Source: Streptomyces cellulosae
Lineage (GTDB): Bacteria; Actinomycetota; Actinomycetes; Streptomycetales; Streptomycetaceae
Length of the DNA stretch: 64,000 bases
Direction: 5' to 3'
NCBI RefSeq assembly: GCF_000721105.1
Contig: NZ_JOEV01000018.1
Coordinates: forward strand, 124,001 to 188,000
The notes under the pieces were generated by a model. The model ran no database searches, was not told where the DNA came from, and saw only the letters and a list, made by a program, of their open reading frames with translations. The translations under genes were made by a program, and so were the position numbers. Positions 54,329-64,000 of this stretch are shown here, piece after piece. The stretch's first letter is position 1. Each line of letters starts with the position of its first letter.

Positions 54329-55543
54329 TCACCCCGCCACCCCCGCATTCCGCACCCGAGCGAACGACGTCTCCAACCCCCGCTTCACCATCCCCGCCAC
54401 CGGCCGCTCGACAAACCGGTGCACCAGCCAGCTCAGCCCCATGAAGCCGGCCAGCACCACCACGACGAGCAGACGCGCGTCCATCGTGTCGTGGAGGCGG
54501 TTGATCATGGCCGTTCCGGCCGCGTAGTGCGTCAGGTACAGCGGATACGTCAGCGCGCCGGCCGTCACCAGCCACTTCCAGCGGATCCGGTCCGTCGCGC
54601 CGAGGGCGATGGCGACCATGGCCAGCAGGAAGACAGTGAAGATCAGGACGCTCCCCCGCCACCCGGACACATGCTCGACCTCGTCGATGCGCTGACCGAG
54701 TTCGCGTTGGCCCATCAGCCAGGCCATGGCGAGGATGCCCCACAGCAGCAGGTCCTGGCCGAAGCGGTGCATCAGGTACAGCGCCAGGCCCGCGATGAAG
54801 TACCAGGCCCCGTCCGGGTTGGCGACCAGCTCCAGCAGCGGGAACCTGGCCACCGGCGCGAGCATCGCGGCCGCGCCCCACACGCAGCAGAAGACCACGA
54901 CCTTGCGGTACGTCAGCCCGGTCGCGACGACGACCAGGAACAGCAGGTAGAAGCGCAGCTCGGACCAGAGCGTCCAGTAGACGCCGTCGACGTTCGCGAC
55001 ACCCGAACCGGACTGGAGCATCGTGAGGTTGAGCAGGACCTCGCGCAGGCGCAGCCGCTCCCACACTCCGGGTACGGCCACCAGCACGCCCGTGGTGAAC
55101 AGAACCGCGAACCAGTACGCCGGGTAGAGGCGGATCACCCGGGAGACGAAGAACTGCCTCGGGGTGCGCCCCCAGCAGGACATGCAGATCACGAAGCCGC
55201 TGATCACGAAGAAGATCTCGACGCCGATCCAGCCGTAGGAGGCGAACCGGAACACGGTGGGCATGATGTCGGACACCGGCCGGTCCCAGATGGCGTTGCC
55301 CGGCCGGTCGACGCGGTTGGTGCCCGCGTAGTGGTGCACGGCGACCATCAGGGCGGCCAGCAGCCGGATGCCGTCGATGGCGTACAGCCGACGGCCCACG
55401 CGCTCCCGTACGACGGCGTGGCGGCCCGGCCGGGCGGCCTGCGGAGGCCGTTGCCGTCCTGGCACGACGAGCGGCGGGAGCGGCTGCTGCAAGCCGCCGA
55501 CAACCCGCCGTGGTATCGACGTTCCGCTGTCCGCGCCGTGCAT
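54329..55543 (-). CDS. Acyltransferase 3 family membrane protein
   Basis: A 404-residue integral membrane O-acyltransferase (PF01757) that typically acetylates or acylates extracellular polysaccharides or natural products. It shows YAIDGIRLLAALMVAVHHYA (catalytic His in the first helix), GWIGVEIFFVISGFVICMS, RVIRLYPAYWFAVLF and LYLTHYAAGTAMINRL, the family landmarks, with about ten helices. The N-terminal 50 residues are Pro/Arg-rich and cytoplasmic. I chose ATG 55543 with GGACAGG upstream. No glycan genes are adjacent; a link to the glycan operon 42 kb away would be speculative. Confidence 0.92.
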   Translation of the reverse strand: MHGADSGTSIPRRVVGGLQQPLPPLVVPGRQRPPQAARPGRHAVVRERVGRRLYAIDGIRLLAALMVAVHHYAGTNRVDRPGNAIWDRPVSDIMPTVFRFASYGWIGVEIFFVISGFVICMSCWGRTPRQFFVSRVIRLYPAYWFAVLFTTGVLVAVPGVWERLRLREVLLNLTMLQSGSGVANVDGVYWTLWSELRFYLLFLVVVATGLTYRKVVVFCCVWGAAAMLAPVARFPLLELVANPDGAWYFIAGLALYLMHRFGQDLLLWGILAMAWLMGQRELGQRIDEVEHVSGWRGSVLIFTVFLLAMVAIALGATDRIRWKWLVTAGALTYPLYLTHYAAGTAMINRLHDTMDARLLVVVVLAGFMGLSWLVHRFVERPVAGMVKRGLETSFARVRNAGVAG

Positions 55544-55761
55544 CGACACCTGTCCGTCCGTCCTGGTGAGGGGAATCCCGGACCGGGGCGGTCGCCGGGC
55601 GCCTCAGGCTACGGCCGCCCCAACCACCTCACAGAGAACAGACAAGAACATTCCACCCCTCCGCACAGGGGAGTTGCCCCAACCATCGCCGAGACGTCGC
55701 GCACCGTTCCCGCACTCTTCGCTTGACACTCTTCGGCCGACCTGACGCCGAACGCCCGACA
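55544..55761. other. Gap upstream of the acyltransferase gene
   Basis: About 220 bases. No gene is seen and no clear promoter was identified. Confidence 0.4.
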
Positions 55762-55792
55762 CCCGGCGCCCGGCGCCCGGCGCCCGGCGCCC
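55762..55792. repeat. 7-bp tandem repeat (CCCGGCG)
   Basis: Four copies of CCCGGCG plus CCC, directly abutting the 17-bp array that follows. Confidence 0.85.
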
Positions 55793-55867
55793 GCACGACA
55801 AAGACGCCCGCACGACAAAGACGCCCGCACGACAAAGACGCCCGCACGACAAAGAGGCCCGCACGAC
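55788..55867. repeat. 17-bp tandem repeat downstream of tuf
   Basis: Four perfect copies of CGCCCGCACGACAAAGA start at 55788, 55805, 55822 and 55839; a fifth partial copy (55856-55867) is the left arm of the tuf terminator. Confidence 0.93.
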
Positions 55868-55883
55868 CGAAGTCGTACGGGCC
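55856..55883 (-). terminator. tuf terminator
   Basis: GGCCCGCACGAC (55856-55867) pairs with GTCGTACGGGCC (55872-55883) with one mismatch and a CGAA tetraloop, about 50 bases after the tuf stop. On the minus strand it is followed by TCTTTGTCG, repeated by the array. Confidence 0.8.
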
Positions 55884-55932
55884 CCTTCAGGTGCTCAGCT
55901 CAAGCTGGAGCTACCAGGTCACATCAACAAGC

Positions 55933-57126
<1,194 letters not shown>

Positions 57127-57251
57127 TGGGGTCCTCCTGGGAGTGGTTCTGGTACGCCTTACTTCATCGGCGCCAGGTGATCTTTGCTGGATGGCCCGGA
57201 TCCCGGGGGCATTCCTTCCCGCGCGTGCGGTGAAATGCCCCACGAGGCTCC

Positions 57252-57257
57252 GGAGTC
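57252..57257 (-). promoter_or_regulatory. Candidate -35 box of a tuf promoter
   Basis: TTGACT on the minus strand lies in the fusA-tuf gap. A -10 at 17 bases reads ATTTCA, a weak match. A stem GGGGCATT/AATGCCCC (57206-57213 with 57234-57241) lies downstream in the transcript. Confidence 0.35.
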
Positions 57258-57284
57258 AAGCCTACGGCGTGTGAACGCTGTGCG

Positions 57285-59414
57285 TTACTCGCCCTTGGCC
57301 TTCGCGATGATCTCCTCGGCGACGTTCCGCGGAACCTCGGCGTAGGAGTCGAACTGCATCGAGTAGCTTGCGCGACCCGAGGTCTTGCTGCGGAGGTCTC
57401 CGACGTAGCCGAACATCTCCGAAAGGGGCACGAGGCCCTTCACGACGCGGGCACCGGCCCGCTCCTCCATGGCCTGGATCTGGCCACGGCGGGAGTTGAT
57501 GTCGCCGATGACCTCGCCCATGTAGTCCTCGGGCGTGGTGACCTCGACGGCCATCATCGGCTCGAGCAGCACGGGGCTGGCCTTGCGCGCGGCCTCCTTG
57601 AAGGCCTGCGAACCGGCGATCTTGAAGGCGAGCTCGGAGGAGTCGACCTCGTGGTAGGCACCGTCGAGAAGCGTGACGCGGACGCCCGTCATCTCGTACC
57701 CGGCGAGGATGCCGAACTGCATGGCCTCCTGCGCACCGGCGTCCACCGACGGGATGTACTCCCGCGGGATACGGCCACCGGTGACCTTGTTCACGAACTC
57801 GTACGCCGGACCGTCGGCCTCGGTGATGGGCTCGATCGCGATCTGCACCTTGGCGAACTGGCCGGTACCACCGGTCTGCTTCTTGTGGGTGTAGTCCACG
57901 CGCTCGACGGCCTTGCGGATCGTCTCGCGGTAGGCGACCTGCGGCTTGCCGACGTTGGCCTCGACCTTGAACTCACGGCGCATACGGTCGACCAGCACCT
58001 CGAGGTGCAGCTCGCCCATACCACCGATGATGGTCTGGCCGGTCTCCTCGTCCGAGTGAACCTGGAAGGAGGGGTCCTCCTCCGCGAGACGCTGGATGGC
58101 GACACCCAGCTTCTCCTGGTCACCCTTGGACTTGGGCTCGATCGCGACCTGAATGACCGGCGCCGGGAAGTCCATGGACTCCAGGATCACCGGGTTCTTG
58201 TCGTCGGACAGCGTCTCACCGGTGGTGGTCTGCTTCAGGCCCATGACGGCGACGATGTCGCCGGCGCCCACCGACTCGATCTCCTCACGCTTGTTCGCGT
58301 GCATGCGGTAGATCTTGCCGATGCGCTCCTTCTTGCCCTTGACGGAGTTCAGCACGGCGGTGCCGGACTCCAGGCGACCGGAGTAGATCCGGACGAAGGT
58401 GAGCTTGCCGAGGTGCGGGTCGCTCATGATCTTGAACGCGAGGGCCGACAGGGGCTCCTCGTCGGACGGCTTGCGCTTGACGACGACCTCGGGGTCCTTG
58501 ACGTCGTGGCCTTCGATGGCCTCGACGTCGAGCGGGGTCGGCAGGTAGCGCACCACCGCGTCGAGCAGGGGCTGGACGCCCTTGTTCTTGAACGCGGTAC
58601 CGCAGAACACCGGGGTGACCGTGGTGTCGTTCGACTTGCCGGACGCGATGGTGATGCGACGGATCGCGGCGTACAGCTGCTCCTCGGTGGGCTCGACGCC
58701 CTCCAGGTACAGCTCCATGATCTCTTCGTCGTTCTCGGCGACGCCCTCGATCAGCTTGCCGCGGTACTCCTCGGCAGCCTCCGTGTGCGTGGCCGGGATG
58801 TCGACGACGTCGTACATCTCGCCCTTGGCGGCCTCGGCGGACCACACCAGCGCCTTCATGCGGACCAGGTCCACGACGCCCTTGAAGTCGGCCTCGGCAC
58901 CGATCGGGAGCTGCATCACCAGCGGCTGGGCGCCCAGGCGGTCCGAGATCATGTCCACGCAGCGGTGGAACTCGGCGCCGGTACGGTCCAGCTTGTTGAC
59001 GAAGCAGATACGCGGCACGCCGTAGCGGTCGGCCTGACGCCACACCGTCTCGGACTGCGGCTCGACACCGGCGACACCGTCGAACACCGTCACGGCACCG
59101 TCGAGCACACGCAGGGAACGCTCCACCTCGACGGTGAAGTCGACGTGCCCGGGGGTGTCGATGATGTTGATGGTGTAGTCGTTGTCCTCGAGCGGCCAGT
59201 GACAGGTGGTCGCAGCAGACGTGATCGTGATGCCACGCTCCTGCTCCTGCTCCATCCAGTCCATGGTGGCAGCGCCGTCGTGGACCTCACCGATCTTGTA
59301 CGAAACGCCGGTGTAGAACAGGATCCGCTCGGTGGTGGTCGTCTTGCCCGCGTCGATGTGGGCCATGATCCCGATGTTGCGGACCTTGGCCAGGTCAAGT
59401 GAAGTGGTAGCCAT
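57285..59414 (-). CDS. fusA: Elongation factor G
   Basis: Translocase GTPase. The 709-residue product begins [20 protein letters not shown] and has [35 protein letters not shown] and [10 protein letters not shown]. Domains III-V are complete, ending with EIIAKAKGE. It lies 39 bases after rpsG and 158 bases before tuf. Confidence 0.98.
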   Translation of the reverse strand: MATTSLDLAKVRNIGIMAHIDAGKTTTTERILFYTGVSYKIGEVHDGAATMDWMEQEQERGITITSAATTCHWPLEDNDYTINIIDTPGHVDFTVEVERSLRVLDGAVTVFDGVAGVEPQSETVWRQADRYGVPRICFVNKLDRTGAEFHRCVDMISDRLGAQPLVMQLPIGAEADFKGVVDLVRMKALVWSAEAAKGEMYDVVDIPATHTEAAEEYRGKLIEGVAENDEEIMELYLEGVEPTEEQLYAAIRRITIASGKSNDTTVTPVFCGTAFKNKGVQPLLDAVVRYLPTPLDVEAIEGHDVKDPEVVVKRKPSDEEPLSALAFKIMSDPHLGKLTFVRIYSGRLESGTAVLNSVKGKKERIGKIYRMHANKREEIESVGAGDIVAVMGLKQTTTGETLSDDKNPVILESMDFPAPVIQVAIEPKSKGDQEKLGVAIQRLAEEDPSFQVHSDEETGQTIIGGMGELHLEVLVDRMRREFKVEANVGKPQVAYRETIRKAVERVDYTHKKQTGGTGQFAKVQIAIEPITEADGPAYEFVNKVTGGRIPREYIPSVDAGAQEAMQFGILAGYEMTGVRVTLLDGAYHEVDSSELAFKIAGSQAFKEAARKASPVLLEPMMAVEVTTPEDYMGEVIGDINSRRGQIQAMEERAGARVVKGLVPLSEMFGYVGDLRSKTSGRASYSMQFDSYAEVPRNVAEEIIAKAKGE

Positions 59415-59453
59415 AAGGCTTTCGTCTTCTCTCGGTCTCGATGTGGGTAGCGA

Positions 59454-59924
59454 CTACCAGCGGTAGTGCGCGAAGGCCTTGTTGGACTCGGCCATCTTGT
59501 GGGTGTCCTCGCGCTTCTTCACAGCGGCACCGAGGCCGTTGGAGGCGTCGAGAAGCTCGTTGAGCAGACGCTCGGTCATGGTCTTCTCGCGACGGGCGCG
59601 GGAGTAACCGACCAGCCAGCGCAGCGCGAGCGTGTTGGCGCGACCGGGCTTGACCTCGATCGGGACCTGGTACGTGGCGCCACCGACACGGCGGGACTTG
59701 ACCTCGAGGGTCGGCTTGATGTTCTCCAGCGCGCGCTTCAGCGTGATGATCGGGTCGTTGCCCGTCTTCTCACGCAGACCCTCCATGGCGCCGTAGACGA
59801 TGCGCTCGGCGGTGGAGCGCTTGCCGTTCAGCAGCACCTTGTTGATCAGCGACGTGACAAGAGGAGAACCATAGACCGGGTCGATGATGACCGGGCGCTT
59901 CGGGGCGGGGCCCTTACGAGGCAT
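59454..59924 (-). CDS. rpsG: 30S ribosomal protein S7
   Basis: S7 nucleates the head of the small subunit and in E. coli represses the str operon. The 156-residue product begins [20 protein letters not shown] and has [20 protein letters not shown]. It starts 2 bases after rpsL. Confidence 0.98.
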   Translation of the reverse strand: MPRKGPAPKRPVIIDPVYGSPLVTSLINKVLLNGKRSTAERIVYGAMEGLREKTGNDPIITLKRALENIKPTLEVKSRRVGGATYQVPIEVKPGRANTLALRWLVGYSRARREKTMTERLLNELLDASNGLGAAVKKREDTHKMAESNKAFAHYRW

Positions 59925-59926
59925 TC

Positions 59927-60298
59927 TTACTTCTCCTTCTTGGCGCCGTAGCGGCTGCGGGCCTGCTTGCGGTTCTTCACACCCTGGGTGTCAAGGGAAC
60001 CGCGGATGATCTTGTAGCGAACACCCGGCAGGTCCTTCACACGGCCACCACGCACGAGCACGATGGAGTGCTCCTGCAGGTTGTGTCCCTCACCCGGAAT
60101 GTAAGCAGTGACCTCGATCCCGCTGGTCAGACGCACACGCGCGACCTTACGCAGGGCCGAGTTCGGCTTCTTCGGGGTGGTCGTGAACACACGCGTGCAG
60201 ACGCCACGACGCTGAGGGGAACCCTCGAGTGCGGGCGTCTTGTTCTTCTCGACCTTGTCCTGCCGGCCCTTCCGGACCAGCTGCTGGATCGTAGGCAC
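59927..60298 (-). CDS. rpsL: 30S ribosomal protein S12
   Basis: S12 of the decoding centre. The 123-residue product begins [20 protein letters not shown]. Lys43 (in [13 protein letters not shown]) and Lys88 (in [12 protein letters not shown]) are both wild type, so no streptomycin-resistance substitution is present. It is the first gene of the str operon, with a structured leader of about 190 bases. Confidence 0.98.
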   Translation of the reverse strand: MPTIQQLVRKGRQDKVEKNKTPALEGSPQRRGVCTRVFTTTPKKPNSALRKVARVRLTSGIEVTAYIPGEGHNLQEHSIVLVRGGRVKDLPGVRYKIIRGSLDTQGVKNRKQARSRYGAKKEK

Positions 60299-60348
60299 TA
60301 CTTCTCCGGTTTCTGTGTGCCGAATGGTGAAGCTAACCTGGAACGTCG

Positions 60349-60365
60349 CCGACCCACGCGGTCGG
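60349..60365 (-). promoter_or_regulatory. Leader hairpin shared with the rpsJ leader
   Basis: CCGACCCACGCGGTCGG, 51 bases before rpsL, identical over 17 bases to 34969-34985 before rpsJ. The G-GTGTCG flank also matches except one base. Confidence 0.7.
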
Positions 60366-60493
60366 GTGTGTCGAATACTGCAGACCCCCGCCGCGAGGCA
60401 GAAAGAGCGCAGATTACGGTGGCCAGTGACGGCTCCCTATGTGCGGTTGAAGGCACGCACGAGAGCCAGGGCACACCCCAGGCACAAGGTCTG

Positions 60494-60522
60494 AGCGTAC
60501 CTAGCTCATTCGCTGCGGTCAA
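60494..60522 (-). promoter_or_regulatory. Promoter of the str operon
   Basis: Minus strand: -35 TTGACC (60522-60517), 17-base spacer, -10 TACGCT (60499-60494). The start is near 60487, leaving a leader of about 190 bases. It is the best promoter match in the window. Confidence 0.7.
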
Positions 60523-60706
60523 AACAAGTGGACCGCGCCCGGATCGCCAGGCAGTACATGTCAAGCCCCCGCACCGCGGATGATCTTCGAATATCCGGCG
60601 CCGATCCTCTTGCGGCACCCCTTCACGATCTACGACCGCACGCGCGACGCCCGCCACCACCTCAACCCGCTCCACGTCTCCACGCGCGCTGCACGGCCAC
60701 CCGGCG
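60523..60706. other. Gap between DUF1707 gene and rpsL promoter
   Basis: About 180 bases with no gene or hairpin seen. Confidence 0.4.
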
Positions 60707-61480
60707 TCAGCTGATCGCGACACCGACAAAGATCAACAGCGTCACGAAGAGCGCCCACCCCGCGGTGGACAGCCACCCGAGGACCAGCCCGGTGATCGCC
60801 AGCCCGTCACCGCCCTCCCCGCTGTGCCGGATCTCGGAGCGTGCCGTGTGCCCGAAGACGACCGCCGGCAGCGCGGTGAGCCCGATGGTCGGCAGACACA
60901 GCAATCCGCACACGGCGGCCGCCACGGCCTTCCCGTTCGTCCGCGGCCGCCGCGCCGGCAGGAACGGCCGCGGCACCGCCACGACCCCCGGCTGCGGCAC
61001 GGGCCCGGCCGGCAGGTCGGCGACGAGCGACGCCAACTCCCCCACCGTCCGAGCCGCATAGGCCCGCCCCACCCGAGTGTCGAACTCCCCCTTCTCCAGC
61101 CTGCCCTCGCCGTACCCGGCTCTGAGCACGTCGACGGCCCGCTCGCGGTCGGCGTGGGAGGCAAGCATGAAGGAGGACGAGGCGTACGAGGAGGACGAGG
61201 TGTACGAGGCCAACGAGGCAGACGTGGCCGGCTGGACCGACGAGGAGACCTGCCCGTAAGCCTGCGTACGGCCCTGCCAGGGCTGCAGGTGCCCCACCCA
61301 TGGCCGACCCCCCGGAACGCCCCCACGGCCCCCTACAGCAGGCCCCGGCGCCTGCTGTGCCGGGCCCTGCCCTCCCTGCCAGGGTCCTGTCCGCCTCCGC
61401 TCTCCTGGCCCCTCCTCCCGCTCCTGCCTCGACTGCGACTCGTCCTTGCCCTGCCACGGCTGCCACGACGGGTACGACAC
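60707..61480 (-). CDS. DUF1707/DUF4190 membrane protein
   Basis: A 257-residue protein. Residues 1-100 are Gly/Gln/Trp/Ser-rich and disordered (PSWQPWQGKDESQSRQEREE). The DUF1707 domain follows: FMLASHADRERAVDVLRAGY, EGRLEKGEFDTRVGRAYAAR and TVGELASLVADLP (about 108-160). Two membrane helices of DUF4190 type end it (AVAAAVCGLLCLPTIGLTAL and GLAITGLVLGWLSTAGWALF). I chose GTG 61480 with GGGAGG at good spacing; the open frame extends further back without support. It lies between rpoC and rpsL, and has been retained in the ribosomal neighbourhood. Function unknown. Confidence 0.82.
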   Translation of the reverse strand: MSYPSWQPWQGKDESQSRQEREEGPGERRRTGPWQGGQGPAQQAPGPAVGGRGGVPGGRPWVGHLQPWQGRTQAYGQVSSSVQPATSASLASYTSSSSYASSSFMLASHADRERAVDVLRAGYGEGRLEKGEFDTRVGRAYAARTVGELASLVADLPAGPVPQPGVVAVPRPFLPARRPRTNGKAVAAAVCGLLCLPTIGLTALPAVVFGHTARSEIRHSGEGGDGLAITGLVLGWLSTAGWALFVTLLIFVGVAIS

Positions 61481-61624
61481 GGGGAGCACCTCCCGGACGA
61501 CGAGATGTCTCCATGATGCGCCCACGCCCGCCTTCTGCCACGGCACACGTCGGCCAGGGCGGGCCGATTGTCGACCCCGCCGGCCGTCCCTCCGGACCAC
61601 CCGGAGGCCGGGCGCTGACACGCC

Positions 61625-61659
61625 GAAGGGCGGCCACCCCCACGGGGTGACCGCCCTTC
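61625..61659 (-). terminator. rpoC terminator
   Basis: GAAGGGCGGCCACCCC (61625-61640) pairs with GGGGTGACCGCCCTTC (61644-61659) with one mismatch and a CAC loop, 20 bases after the rpoC stop. Confidence 0.8.
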
Positions 61660-61678
61660 AGGTCAAGCGATCGCTCGC

Positions 61679-64000
<2,322 letters not shown>

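Noticed and set aside
55604..55864. Small repetitive proteins with RAGVFV-type repeats on the minus strand
   Set aside because: They are translations of the non-coding 17-bp array beyond the tuf terminator; the frames differ only by repeat phase and have no ribosome-binding site.
59927..60298. Streptomycin-resistant rpsL
   Set aside because: Lys43 and Lys88 are wild type.

Overview
The window is high-G+C actinobacterial chromosome, almost certainly Streptomyces. It carries the S10-spc-alpha and str ribosomal superoperons in the streptomycete order, with GTG starts, third-position G/C bias, a zinc-type S14, rplM-rpsI-glmM beyond truA, and streptomycete accessory families (XRE/DUF397 pairs, mycosin, WXG proteins, DUF1707). 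Nearly all translation genes read on the minus strand.

Layout. 1-2330: 5' part of glmM, then rpsI and rplM with a promoter. 2957-3844: a plus-strand membrane protein, probably leaderless. 3877-12371: a tightly coupled seven-gene minus-strand glycan operon (processive GT2 synthase, GH26 hydrolase lipoprotein, two polytopic membrane proteins, UDP-sugar dehydrogenase, polyprenyl-phosphate sugar synthase, GtrA protein). 12551-12755: a decayed copy of the 3' end of truA. 12872-17293: a 1473-residue secreted beta-propeller/multi-Ig protein. 17381-34908: truA, rplQ, rpoA, rpsK, rpsM, rpmJ, infA, map, adk, secY, then rplO back to rpsJ. 35590-42430: small accessory genes, including three broken or partial genes (PIN toxin tail, anti-sigma ATPase, PfpI protein) and an IS5-type transposase remnant. 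42460-52435: genes of a type VII (ESX) secretion accessory type in two groups, separated by a plus-strand PL9 pectate lyase and a lone sensor-domain membrane protein. 52751-55543: a cytochrome P450 and an acyltransferase separated by a 22-bp tandem repeat. 55933-60298: tuf, fusA, rpsG, rpsL. 60707-64000: a DUF1707 membrane protein and the 3' part of rpoC.

How it works together. Most of the window makes ribosomes, RNA polymerase, initiation and elongation factors and the Sec channel. Strong hairpins fall at the classical operon boundaries (after rpsQ, rplO and rpoA, and between rpmJ and rpsM). Good sigma-70-like promoters precede rplM, rpsJ and rpsL. The rpsJ and rpsL leaders share an almost identical hairpin at nearly the same distance from the start codon. 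The glycan operon has the parts to polymerise, trim and decorate a surface polysaccharide. Its synthase and hydrolase are joined by a 4-base start/stop overlap. The truA 3' duplication shows that the neighbouring 4.6 kb, with the giant surface protein, was inserted at or duplicated with the end of truA.

Most worth following are the truA-flanked insert with its glycan operon, the shared rpsJ/rpsL leader hairpin, and the ESX accessory genes without visible core secretion genes. Gene calls rest on reading translations and motifs; no database search was run.
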